From: Candidatus Kuenenia stuttgartensis
GTDB taxonomy: Bacteria > Planctomycetota > UBA1135 > UBA2386
Length of the DNA stretch: 6,622 nt
Assembly: GCA_945861365.1 (NCBI GenBank)
Contig: CAMAUH010000244.1
Span: 1 to 6,622, forward strand
Reading direction: 5' to 3'
Every line of letters begins with the position of its first letter. The first letter of the stretch is position 1. This document shows, piece after piece, positions 1 to 6,622 of the stretch. The notes beneath the pieces were generated by a model. That model was given only the letters and a program-made list of their open reading frames with translations, made no database searches and was not told where the DNA came from. The position numbers and the translations under genes were made by a program.

Positions 1-1437
1 CGCACCGACGCAACCGAGTACCAGCTCGAGATCCGCCACGAGCTGCCGGCCACCGCCGAAGTGCCGGCCCAGCGGCTCGGCGCCCGCGTGCGCGTGCCCG
101 CGTTGCGCGCCGGCCAGCGCATCGAACTCGGCACGATCGTCATGGCCGAACTGCCGGTGCTGGTGTCCGGCGTCGTCGTCGACGACGAAGGCCAACCGGT
201 CGCCGATGCCGACGTGCACGTGCAACAGCAGGATCCGCCGCAACAGGGCCAGGACCCGCGCGAAGCCTGGCACACGCTGCCGCTGTTCCGCACCCGCACC
301 GCCACCGACGGCACGTTCGTCGTGGATGGCCAGAAGCCGCCGGGCACGCTGCGCCTCCGCGCCGACACCGACCGCCACTTCGCCGACTCGCTGCCACTGC
401 ACACGCAGGGGCAGACGGTGCGCATCGCGATCGCGCGCAACGGCATCCTGCGCGGCCGCGTGCTGTTGCCCGATTGGCTGCCGGACGGCGCCATCGCCTT
501 GCAGCTGCGTCCGTTCGACGAGAGCGTGCGCGCCAAGGAGACGCGCTCGATCGACCTGTCGCGGCGCGGCCGCTTCACGCTCGAGCCGCTGCGCCCCGGC
601 CGCTTCGACGCGATCCTCACGCTGCGCAACACGAAGCAGCCGCTGCTGGTGCTGCCCGACGTGTTCGTGCAACCCGGCGAGAACCGCGACGGCCGCTTCC
701 AACCGCTCGATCTGCGGCAGTCGCTGCACCGCTTCCGCTTGCGAGCCGTCGAAGCGAACGGCCAGACCTGGCCGCTGGAAGGGCCGATCCTGGCGAAACT
801 GACGCGCCCTGATGGCACGGTCGAAGCCGCCGCCTGCCGCTGGCAGCAGGGCCGCTGCGAACTGATCACCGACAACCCCACCGTCGAGTTCACCTGCTTC
901 GGCCGCGGCCTGCGCACCGCCCGCCTCGTGCTGGCGGCCGGCGATCACGACATGCTGCTGCAGCGACTGCGGCCGGCGCTGGTCGACCTGCCGGGATTGC
1001 GCGGCCTGTGCGGACCGCAGCGCAAGGTGCGCATCTCGGCGGTGCTGCAGGGCGACACCGGCTTGCCAGCCGACCTCCGCGGCATCGACCAGCGCACCGG
1101 CGAGAGCTTCGGCTTCGCGCGCTGGGACCTGGGCCGCAGCAGCGGCGGCTGGCTCGGCAGCAGCGACACCGTCGAGATCCCGGTGCTGCAGAACGGCAAG
1201 TACCAGCTGTTGCTGCGGCCGCACGCGACCGACAGCGAGCGGTCGCCGCAAGGCGAGGTCGCACTCGGCACCTTCGAGCTGCAGGCCGATGCCTTCCAAC
1301 CGGTGCGCGTGCGCTACGACGCGGTCGCGGTCAGCCGCGCGCTGCAACAACTCGACGAACGGCACGCGCAGGCCCTGCAGCAGGCGCAGCAGCCGGGTGG
1401 CCAGCCGCAGGGCCGGCCCGGCAACCGCTCACGCTGA
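1..1437 (+). CDS. Carboxypeptidase-regulatory-like domain protein, 3' part (5' end outside window)
   Basis: The frame is open from base 1 and ends at TGA 1435-1437, giving 478 visible residues. The GTG at 61 is only an internal Val, so the true start lies upstream. Numbering from the first visible residue, 52-122 look like a carboxypeptidase-regulatory-like beta-sandwich: VLVSGVVVDDEGQPVADADV, then a T-D-G-T-F strand and a P-P-G-T-L-R-L-R turn. A second sandwich-like unit follows, with RGRFTLEPLRPGRFDAIL at 189-206 and PDVFVQPGENRD at 219-230. The remainder is beta-rich, with no catalytic motif that I recognise. The last ~33 residues (446-478) are a Gln-rich, probably disordered tail. Such proteins are usually secreted or surface-associated and structural; 'carboxypeptidase' names the fold, not an activity. 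A signal peptide cannot be assessed because the N-terminus is missing. It converges on the glycosidase gene, overlapping it by 9 bp. The domain call is fairly sure; the role is unknown. Confidence 0.8.
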   Translation, partial: RTDATEYQLEIRHELPATAEVPAQRLGARVRVPALRAGQRIELGTIVMAELPVLVSGVVVDDEGQPVADADVHVQQQDPPQQGQDPREAWHTLPLFRTRTATDGTFVVDGQKPPGTLRLRADTDRHFADSLPLHTQGQTVRIAIARNGILRGRVLLPDWLPDGAIALQLRPFDESVRAKETRSIDLSRRGRFTLEPLRPGRFDAILTLRNTKQPLLVLPDVFVQPGENRDGRFQPLDLRQSLHRFRLRAVEANGQTWPLEGPILAKLTRPDGTVEAAACRWQQGRCELITDNPTVEFTCFGRGLRTARLVLAAGDHDMLLQRLRPALVDLPGLRGLCGPQRKVRISAVLQGDTGLPADLRGIDQRTGESFGFARWDLGRSSGGWLGSSDTVEIPVLQNGKYQLLLRPHATDSERSPQGEVALGTFELQADAFQPVRVRYDAVAVSRALQQLDERHAQALQQAQQPGGQPQGRPGNRSR

Positions 1438-4098
1438 CCCGGGGCCCGGAGCCGCGACCGGCTCGCCGAAGCAGCGCGTGATGAGCGCCGTCCAGCCGGT
1501 CTGGTGGCTGGCGCCGCAGCCGCGGCCGGTGTCGCCATCGAAGAACTCGTGGAACAGCACGAGTTCCTTCCAGTGGGCGTGGTCGGCGAACCGGCGATCG
1601 TCACCGGCGAACGGCCGCTGGCCGGTGCCGTCGCGCAGGAACAGCTTCGTCAGCCGCTGCGCCAGGTCATCGGCGACCTCCTGCAGCGTGCACAGGCGGC
1701 CGGAGCCGGTCGGGCACTCGACCTTCAACTGCTCGCCGAAGAAGCGGCCGTAGCGTTCGAGCGCCTCGATCAGCAGGTAGTTCAGCGGCAGCCAGATCGG
1801 GCCGCGCCAGTTGCTGTTGCCGCCGAACATGGCGGTGGTGCTCTCGCCGGGCGTGTAGTCGACGCGGTACTCCTGGCCCTCGACCTTCAGCACGAACGGC
1901 TCGTCCTTGTGCGCGCGCGACAGCGAGCGCACGCCGTACGGCGACAGGAACTCCTTCTCGTCGAGCAGGTGCGACAGCACGCGTTCGAGTTGCGCGCGCG
2001 ACGGGATCGCCAGCAACGCCGACGGCTCGTCGCCGGTGTCGCCGAAGCAGACGTGCTGGGCGAGGTCCTTCTCGTTGGCGAGGAACCAGCGCAACCGCTT
2101 CTCGAAGCCCGGCAGGCGCCGGATGGTCGCCATCGGCAGCACTTCCACCGCGCACAGCGGGATCAAGCCGACCAGCGAACGAACGCGCAGCCGCTCGGTC
2201 TTGCCGTCGCGGTGCATCTGGTCGTAGTAGAAGCCGTCGCGCTCGTCCCACAGGCCGCTGCCGCCGAGCGTGTTCATCGCGTGCGTGATCGCGACGAAGT
2301 GCTCGAAGAACTTCGACGCGACGTCTTCGTAGGCCGGATCGTGGCAGGCCAGCTCGAGCGCGATGCTGAGCATCGTCGCGCAGTAGAAGGCCATCCACGC
2401 GGTGCCGTCCGCCTGTTCGAGCGTGCCGCCGTTCGGCAGCGGCTGGCTGCGATCGAACACACCGATGTTGTCCAAGCCCAGGAAGCCGCCACCGAACACG
2501 TGCTTGCCCTTGAGGTCCTTGCGATTGACCCACCACGTGAAGTTCAGCAGCAGCTTGTGGAAGGCCCTGGCGAGGAACTGCACGTCGCGCTGCCCGCGAT
2601 GGCCCGTCATCTTGTAGACGCGCCAACAGGCCCACGCGTGCACCGGCGGGTTCACGTCCTGGAACGCGAACTCGTAGGCCGGGATCTGGCCGTTCGGCGC
2701 CATGTACCACTCGCGCAGCAACAGCAGCAGCTGCTGCTTGCTGAAGTTCGGGTCCAGCTTCGCGAACGGGATCATGTGGAAGGCGAGGTCCCACGCGGCG
2801 TACCACGGGTACTCCCACTTGTCCGGCATCGAGATGACGTCGCGGTTGTACAGGTGCGCGAAGTCGCTGTTGCGACCGGTCTGCCGCTGCGGCGGCGGCA
2901 GCGGCTGCGCCGGATCGCCGGCCAACCACGTACGCACGTCGTACCAATAGAACTGCTTGCTCCAGATCAGGCCCGCGTAGGCCTGCCGCTGGATCTGCGC
3001 CACCTCGGGCGCCACTTCGCGGCCGATCAGCTGCGCGTAGAACTCGTCGGCTTCCTGTTCACGCTGTTCGAACACGTGCTCGAACGCCTTGCCGAACGGC
3101 TTGCCGTGCAGGTCCGCGCGCCGCAGCCGCAGGCGGATCTCGCTGCTGCCGCCGGGCGGCACCGTCAGCACGCAATGGAACGCGCACTTGCTGCCGTGCT
3201 TCTGCGGATTGACCGCCAACCGGTTGCCGCCCACGACGTGCTCGTGGAACGCGTCCTTGACGAACGCGGCCGGGTCGCCGGTCCCGTACAGCCGCACCAC
3301 GTTGGTGTCGTTCTCGGTCGCCAGCACGCCGCGCAGGCTGCCTTCCGGGGCCTCGACCTCGAGCGCCATGCCGGGCAGGTCGGCACCGGTCGCGAGCAGG
3401 CGGTCGTCGCCATCGGCGACGATCGCGCCGCGCGGCCAATAGCCCTCGCCGGTGCGCCCCCAGGCCCACGTGTTGCGAAACCACAACTGCGGCAGCACGT
3501 GCAGCCGCGCGGCGAACGGTCCGCGGTTGTGCACGACCAGCAGGATGCAGAGATCCTCCGCGTCGGCCTTGGCGTAACGGACTTCGACGTCGAAGTAGCG
3601 GTCGCCGTCGAACACGCCGGTGTCGACCAGTTCGAACTCGCGCTGGTCGCGACCGCGCGCCTGGTTCTCCTGCCGCAGGCGCTCGTACGGGAACGCCGCC
3701 TGCGGGTACTTGTAGAGCGCCTTCAGCCACGCCGCGGTCGGCAGCGCGTCGACGTAGAAGTACTCCTCCTTGACGTCCTCGCCGTGGTTGCCTTCGGGAC
3801 CGTTGAGCCCGAACAACCGCTCCTTCAGGAACGGATCGCGCTCGTTCCACAGCGCGAACGCGAAGCACAGGCGGCCCTGGCGGTCGGTGATGCCGAGCAG
3901 CCCATCCTCACCCCAGCGGTAGGCGCGGCTGCGCGCGTGGTCGTGCGGGAAGTACGTCCAGCAGTTGCCGTCGGCCGAGTAGTCCTCGCGCACCGTGCCC
4001 CACTGCCGCTCGGACAGGTAGGGCCCCCATCGCTGCCAGTTCTGTTCGCGCCGACCATCTTTCAGCAGGCGATCGCGTTCGGACGAGGGACGAGTCAT
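1429..4098 (-). CDS. MGH1-like / GH63-type glycoside hydrolase (glucosidase)
   Basis: An 889-residue protein, the usual size for bacterial proteins annotated as glucosidase or MGH1-like glycoside hydrolase of the GH63 group. Residues ~1-340 are the N-terminal beta-sandwich region, with the family-typical stretches LWFRNTWAWG (205-214) and KDAFHEHVVGGN...VNP (281-298). Residues ~365-880 are the (alpha/alpha)6 catalytic barrel. SMPDKWEYPWYAAWDLAFH (423-441) carries the probable general acid D437. NWRGPIW (763-769) is the conserved substrate-site motif. FHEFFDGDTGRGCG (849-862) carries the probable general base E851, followed by QTGWTAL. GH63 enzymes invert at alpha-glycosidic bonds; MGH members cleave mannosylglycerate or glucosylglycerate. 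The true substrate cannot be read here. No signal peptide is visible, so it is probably cytoplasmic. The ATG at 4098 lacks a clear Shine-Dalgarno sequence. It is last in the minus-strand gene run, 37 bp after the pseudouridine synthase. The family is secure; substrate specificity is open. Confidence 0.93.
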   Translation of the reverse strand: MTRPSSERDRLLKDGRREQNWQRWGPYLSERQWGTVREDYSADGNCWTYFPHDHARSRAYRWGEDGLLGITDRQGRLCFAFALWNERDPFLKERLFGLNGPEGNHGEDVKEEYFYVDALPTAAWLKALYKYPQAAFPYERLRQENQARGRDQREFELVDTGVFDGDRYFDVEVRYAKADAEDLCILLVVHNRGPFAARLHVLPQLWFRNTWAWGRTGEGYWPRGAIVADGDDRLLATGADLPGMALEVEAPEGSLRGVLATENDTNVVRLYGTGDPAAFVKDAFHEHVVGGNRLAVNPQKHGSKCAFHCVLTVPPGGSSEIRLRLRRADLHGKPFGKAFEHVFEQREQEADEFYAQLIGREVAPEVAQIQRQAYAGLIWSKQFYWYDVRTWLAGDPAQPLPPPQRQTGRNSDFAHLYNRDVISMPDKWEYPWYAAWDLAFHMIPFAKLDPNFSKQQLLLLLREWYMAPNGQIPAYEFAFQDVNPPVHAWACWRVYKMTGHRGQRDVQFLARAFHKLLLNFTWWVNRKDLKGKHVFGGGFLGLDNIGVFDRSQPLPNGGTLEQADGTAWMAFYCATMLSIALELACHDPAYEDVASKFFEHFVAITHAMNTLGGSGLWDERDGFYYDQMHRDGKTERLRVRSLVGLIPLCAVEVLPMATIRRLPGFEKRLRWFLANEKDLAQHVCFGDTGDEPSALLAIPSRAQLERVLSHLLDEKEFLSPYGVRSLSRAHKDEPFVLKVEGQEYRVDYTPGESTTAMFGGNSNWRGPIWLPLNYLLIEALERYGRFFGEQLKVECPTGSGRLCTLQEVADDLAQRLTKLFLRDGTGQRPFAGDDRRFADHAHWKELVLFHEFFDGDTGRGCGASHQTGWTALITRCFGEPVAAPGPGSA

Positions 4099-4139
4099 CG
4101 GCCCGTCGGTGTACCCGCGGCTGGCTCGAATGCCATCAT
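4095..4139 (-). other. 14-codon mini-ORF bridging synthase stop and glycosidase start
   Basis: On the minus strand, ATGATG at 4139-4134 opens a short frame encoding MMAFEPAAGTPTGR and a TGA at 4097-4095. Its ATG overlaps the synthase TGA (ATGA 4139-4136), and its TGA overlaps the glycosidase ATG (ATGA 4098-4095). It spans the whole 37-bp gap. This geometry would permit ribosome re-initiation from one gene to the next. The peptide is not recognised, and the arrangement could be accidental. Confidence 0.2.
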
Positions 4140-5086
4140 GCAGAGCCAGCGTGCCGCTGCATCACGGCCGGCATCGGCGCCTCGCAGCGCACGCGCTCGC
4201 CGGTGCGCGGATGCGGGAACACCAGCTCTGCCGCATGCAGCAGGAAGGTCGCATCCGCGAACTCCAGCGTCGAGCCGTAGCGACGGTCGCCGACGATCGG
4301 ATGGCCGAGATGGCGCAGGTGCGCGCGGATCTGGTGCAGCCGGCCGGTGTGCAACCGCAAGCGCAACAGCGCGCGGTCCTGCGCGATCGCGATGCGTTCG
4401 AAGTCGGTGCGCGCCGGCTTGCCCGCCGCATCGACGACAACCTTCGGCTCGCGCGTGCCACCGCCTTCCCGTTCGAGCAGCGGCTCCTCGATGCTGCCGC
4501 GCTGCGGCGGCAAGCCGTGCACGACCGCGAGGTAGACCTTCTCGACCTCGTCGTCGCGGATCGCCGCGGTGAGCCCGCGCAGCCCGTGCGGACTGAGGCC
4601 GATCGCGACCAGGCCCGACGTGCCGCGGTCGAGGCGATGCGCGGGAGCCGGCCGGAACGTCGCCGTGCGCACGCCGAACGGCTGCTGCTGCAGCCACTGC
4701 ACCAGGTCCTTCGACTGGCCGGTGCCGGGCTGCACCGCGAGGCCCGCGGGCTTGTCGACCACCAGCACGTCGTCGTCGCGCAGCACGACGCGCGGCTGGA
4801 TCGTGCGCGGCGTGCGCACGCGGTCATCGAGTGAGACAGGTTCGCGCGCCTCGGCGCGCACCTGGGCCGGCGGGGCCGCGGCGAAGTCGGCATCGGCCAG
4901 CCGCAGTTCGAGGCGCATGCCGGCGACGAGGCGCAGGTCGGGCTTGCACTTCTTGCCGTCGACGCGGATCGCGCCGTTGCGCAGCTTCTGGAAGATGGCG
5001 CCGAGCGGCACGTTGGCCAGCAGCTTGCGCAGGAAGCGGTCGAGCCGCTGGCCGGCTTCGTGTTCGGTGACGGCGATCTCGCGCAT
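4136..5086 (-). CDS. RluA-family 23S rRNA pseudouridine synthase, RluC-like
   Basis: A 316-residue protein that isomerises specific uridines of large-subunit rRNA to pseudouridine in the cytoplasm. An S4 RNA-binding domain (about 11-65: GQRLDRFLRKLLANVPLGAI, then LRNGAIRVDGKKCKPDLRL and a V-A-G-M turn) precedes the RluA-type catalytic domain. Catalytic motifs are VDKPAGLAVQPG (110-121), HRLDRGTSGLV (150-160) with catalytic Asp153, and TGRLHQIRAHLRHLGHPIVGD (247-267, the conserved C-terminal motif). The S4 region, with V-P plus K-L-R-x-G-x-I-R-V and K-x-K-P-D, resembles RluC (positions 955/2504/2580 in E. coli) more than RluD, and the length matches RluC. Start chosen at ATG 5086, because the S4 domain follows directly and no further upstream sequence is needed; no clear Shine-Dalgarno is seen. 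It lies between the propeller gene (60 bp) and the glycosidase gene (37 bp). Family very sure; RluC versus RluD target is inferred. Confidence 0.95.
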   Translation of the reverse strand: MREIAVTEHEAGQRLDRFLRKLLANVPLGAIFQKLRNGAIRVDGKKCKPDLRLVAGMRLELRLADADFAAAPPAQVRAEAREPVSLDDRVRTPRTIQPRVVLRDDDVLVVDKPAGLAVQPGTGQSKDLVQWLQQQPFGVRTATFRPAPAHRLDRGTSGLVAIGLSPHGLRGLTAAIRDDEVEKVYLAVVHGLPPQRGSIEEPLLEREGGGTREPKVVVDAAGKPARTDFERIAIAQDRALLRLRLHTGRLHQIRAHLRHLGHPIVGDRRYGSTLEFADATFLLHAAELVFPHPRTGERVRCEAPMPAVMQRHAGSA

Positions 5087-5099
5087 CGGCGAACCATAC

Positions 5100-5142
5100 G
5101 GCGGCAGGTCGCATCTCCGGCACGCGCGCTGCGGATGCCGCC
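5100..5142 (-). promoter_or_regulatory. Intercistronic two-part hairpin
   Basis: The 60-bp gap between the propeller stop and the pseudouridine synthase start contains a 7-bp outer stem (GGCGGCA at 5100-5106 with TGCCGCC at 5136-5142) and a 4-bp inner stem (CGCA at 5110-5113 with TGCG at 5130-5133), separated by a small 3x2 internal loop. It begins 4 bases after the propeller stop codon on the minus strand. No U-tract follows, so it is not a classic intrinsic terminator. It could be an mRNA stability or attenuation element, or chance in GC-rich DNA. Confidence 0.35.
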
Positions 5143-5146
5143 AACC

Positions 5147-6256
5147 TCAGTCCGTCTCGACCCAGCGCAGCGCGTGGATCGGCGGCAGGTTCACCGCGAA
5201 CTCGTGCCACGCTTCCCCACCGTCGGTGCCGAGCCAGAGCCGCCCGGAACTGGAGCCCATCGCCAGCGTCGCGCCATCGGCTGCCACCGCGAGGCCGTGC
5301 CGCCAGACCAGGTCGTAGGCGTGTTCCTGCGGCAGCCCGTTCCGCAGCACCTGCAGCGTCTTGCCGCCGTCGCTGGTGCGCAGCACGCAAAGCGCACCGT
5401 CGACCGGCACGCGGCAGCTGTCCTTCTCGAGCGGCACGAACCACGCGACGTCCGGATCGTGCGGATGCGCGGCGACCGCGAAGCCGAAGCGGCTCCTGGC
5501 CTTCGCCTTCACTTCGCGCCAGCGCGGCGCCTCGCCGCCGTCGGTGACGAAGATGCCGTTGTGCTGCTGGCACCAGATGCGGTCGGGCACGCCGGCGCAC
5601 GCGGCGAGCCGGTGCGGGTCCTGGATGTCGACGTCGCCGGCCTGGTCCTTGGGCATGAAGGACGCCCGCATGCCGTGCGCGATGTTGTGCCAGCTGTTGC
5701 CGCCGTCGCGCGAACGCAGCACGCCGCCGCACGAAACGCCGAGCGTGACCACGTTCGCATCGCGCGGGTCGACCAGGATGCTGTGGATGCCGGGCAGGTC
5801 GAAGCCGCCGCCGAACCACTTGCGCCGCTCCTTGCGCGCCCACAGCGGCGCATTCCATTGCCATGACGCGCCGGCGTCCGCGGAATGGAACAGGCCGCCG
5901 GGGATCGTGCCGCACCACAGACCGCCGGACATGCGCGGGTCGAGTTCGAGGCTCCACACCAGCTTCAGCGTGCGCGGCCACGGCCGACCGATGCCGTCGA
6001 CCTCCGGCTTGCCCTTCTTCGCCTGCGGATAGACCGGAGCCGGCAGTTCGCGCCACTTCCTGCCGACGCGGCGATGCAGCTTGACGCCGAAGTGGCCGTG
6101 GTCGAGCGCTGCATACAGAGCGCCGTCGCGCGGGTCGTGCAGCGCCATCGACACCGGCACGCCGCGGAACTCGGGATCGCCGACCTGCCAGCCAGTGCCG
6201 GTCTCGGTGGCGACGAAAAGGCCCTTGCGGGTCGCGATCAGCAGTTGGCGGGTCAT
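5147..6256 (-). CDS. BNR/Asp-box beta-propeller protein (WD40/YVTN/sialidase-like fold)
   Basis: A 369-residue protein made almost entirely of beta-propeller repeats. Clear Asp-box motifs (S-x-D-x-G-x-S/T-W type) occur at 125-132 (SADAGASW), 182-189 (SRDGGNSW), 238-246 (TDGGEAPRW), 295-300 (SDGGKT) and 344-350 (TDGGEAW). Two degenerate copies sit at about 12-23 (GLFVATETGTGW) and 56-68, suggesting about seven blades. Proteins of this kind are often labelled exo-alpha-sialidase, but I see no RIP motif and no obvious sialidase arginine triad or Tyr/Glu pair, so enzyme activity is unsupported and a binding or scaffold role is as likely. No signal peptide or membrane segment is visible (N-terminus MTRQLLIATRKG), so it is probably cytoplasmic. 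Start ATG at 6256 is backed by GAGGA just upstream. It follows the MoaD-like gene by 15 bp, which suggests co-translation and possibly joint function. Fold confident, function unknown. Confidence 0.85.
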   Translation of the reverse strand: MTRQLLIATRKGLFVATETGTGWQVGDPEFRGVPVSMALHDPRDGALYAALDHGHFGVKLHRRVGRKWRELPAPVYPQAKKGKPEVDGIGRPWPRTLKLVWSLELDPRMSGGLWCGTIPGGLFHSADAGASWQWNAPLWARKERRKWFGGGFDLPGIHSILVDPRDANVVTLGVSCGGVLRSRDGGNSWHNIAHGMRASFMPKDQAGDVDIQDPHRLAACAGVPDRIWCQQHNGIFVTDGGEAPRWREVKAKARSRFGFAVAAHPHDPDVAWFVPLEKDSCRVPVDGALCVLRTSDGGKTLQVLRNGLPQEHAYDLVWRHGLAVAADGATLAMGSSSGRLWLGTDGGEAWHEFAVNLPPIHALRWVETD

Positions 6257-6260
6257 CGGT

Positions 6261-6265
6261 TCCTC
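6261..6265 (-). promoter_or_regulatory. Shine-Dalgarno GAGGA for the propeller gene
   Basis: Reading the minus strand, the 15 bases between the MoaD-like stop and the propeller start are acccttgaggaaccg. GAGGA lies 4 bases before ATG 6256, which is slightly close but usable. It is the only obvious Shine-Dalgarno in the window and supports this start and independent re-initiation in a polycistronic message. Confidence 0.6.
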
Positions 6266-6271
6266 AAGGGT

Positions 6272-6541
6272 TCAACCGCCCGACAGCGCCTGCAGCACCT
6301 CGATGCGGGCCTGCGACGCGATGCGCTGGCCGAGCTTGGTGCGGTCGGTGGCGACCGCGCCATCGACGAACACGGCGACGTGCGGCCGCAGAGCGCCGGC
6401 ATCGTCGAGCAGGTAGGCGCGCACGCGCGGATGGATGGCGAACGCCGCTTCGAGCGCTTGCCGCAGTGTCGCCGCCGCGACCTCGACCGGCGGGCAGGCC
6501 ACGTGGCGCTGCAACACCTGCGGGAAGGTCACCGTGGCCAT
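6272..6541 (-). CDS. MoaD/ThiS-family ubiquitin-like protein
   Basis: An 89-residue protein with the beta-grasp layout: an N-terminal strand (MATVTFPQVLQRHV), a helix (TLRQALEAAFAIHP), a central strand HVAVFVDGAVA (54-64), and a last strand ending in LSGG. The terminal Gly-Gly is the tail that E1-type enzymes adenylate in MoaD (molybdopterin synthase) and ThiS (thiamine sulfur carrier). Length fits both families. No MoaE, MoeB or ThiF/ThiG gene is in the window, so it may be a sulfur carrier, a protein modifier or something else. Start ATG 6541 is chosen because it gives the family length; the frame stays open upstream to the window edge (TTG at 6568 is an alternative), but the extra residues do not look like part of the fold. 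It is 15 bp upstream of the propeller gene on the same strand, so they are likely one transcriptional unit. Family confident, exact role unknown. Confidence 0.82.
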   Translation of the reverse strand: MATVTFPQVLQRHVACPPVEVAAATLRQALEAAFAIHPRVRAYLLDDAGALRPHVAVFVDGAVATDRTKLGQRIASQARIEVLQALSGG

Positions 6542-6590
6542 CGCGGCAGTGTGGGAAGTGCACGGCAAGCCGACAAGCGCGCGCGAACGC

Positions 6591-6617
6591 GCGGTCGCCA
6601 GAAAGTTGGCGAGCCGC
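6591..6617. other. Inverted repeat upstream of the MoaD-like gene
   Basis: GCGGTCGCCA (6591-6600), a 6-base loop GAAAGT, then TGGCGA plus CCGC (6607-6612 and 6614-6617), with G6613 bulged, form a 10-bp stem. It is about 50 bases upstream of the MoaD-like ATG, near the window edge. No T-tract follows on the minus strand, and the plus-strand side is cut off after five bases, so terminator, operator or part of an upstream gene all remain possible. The rest of 6542-6622 shows no convincing promoter. Confidence 0.3.
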
Positions 6618-6622
6618 GTCAG

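Noticed and set aside
1449..1464. Hairpin GAGCCG-CGAC-CGGCTC after the plus-strand stop as a terminator
   Set aside because: Only 6 bp, no T-tract, and it lies within glycosidase codons; such stems are common in GC-rich sequence.
2723..2738. Perfect 16-bp palindrome AGCAGCAGCTGCTGCT
   Set aside because: It encodes the Gln-Gln-Leu-Leu run of the glycosidase (about residues 455-461); CAG/CTG codon choice explains it without a separate function.
1504..4572. A 1022-codon open frame on the plus strand, antisense to the glycosidase and the pseudouridine synthase
   Set aside because: Its translation is Arg/Ala/Val/Leu-rich without recognisable motifs, and it crosses two well-supported genes on the other strand. 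Long antisense frames are expected in GC-rich coding DNA.
4162..5097. A 311-codon minus-strand frame lying over the synthase
   Set aside because: Ser/Arg/Ala/Cys-rich shadow frame; the true frame has the full set of RluA motifs.
4824..6056. A 410-codon minus-strand frame overlapping the propeller and the synthase
   Set aside because: It is an alternative frame of two recognisable genes; its Arg/Ala-rich translation shows no domain.
6542..6568. Longer MoaD-like protein from TTG 6568
   Set aside because: It would add nine residues with no fold counterpart; ATG 6541 gives the usual family length.
6549..6622. Possible divergent plus-strand gene starting with GTG at 6549
   Set aside because: Only 24 codons are visible before the window ends, with no Shine-Dalgarno and no recognisable motif; the opposite strand is open too.

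Overview
The window is visibly GC-rich, with G or C at most third codon positions, and is almost fully coding. It holds five protein-coding genes and no recognisable rRNA, tRNA, CRISPR array or insertion sequence. A bacterial chromosome is the natural reading. The left gene is a large extracytoplasmic-type protein with a carboxypeptidase-regulatory-like beta-sandwich, a style common in Planctomycetota (and in Myxococcota), so Planctomycetota is my best guess. This is an inference from protein style, not proven by a marker gene.

Layout. Bases 1-1437 (+) are the 3' part of a carboxypeptidase-regulatory-like domain protein whose start lies outside the window. All other genes are on the minus strand and converge on it. 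In transcription order they are a small MoaD/ThiS-type ubiquitin-like protein (6541-6272), a BNR/Asp-box beta-propeller (6256-5147), an RluA-family 23S rRNA pseudouridine synthase most like RluC (5086-4136), and a large MGH1-like/GH63-type glycoside hydrolase (4098-1429). The glycosidase and the left gene overlap tail to tail by 9 bp.

The minus-strand genes are separated by 15, 60 and 37 bp, so they could be one operon. The first pair (MoaD-like plus propeller) is the tightest and carries the only clear Shine-Dalgarno sequence. The 60-bp gap holds a two-part hairpin, and the 37-bp gap is spanned by a 14-codon mini-ORF that overlaps both flanking genes through ATGA junctions. No common pathway is obvious. 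Pseudouridylation is housekeeping, the glycosidase is carbohydrate metabolism, and the MoaD-like/propeller pair is of unknown function and is the least explained part of the window.

Long overlapping frames, including a 1022-codon frame antisense to the glycosidase and synthase, are best explained as high-GC shadows.
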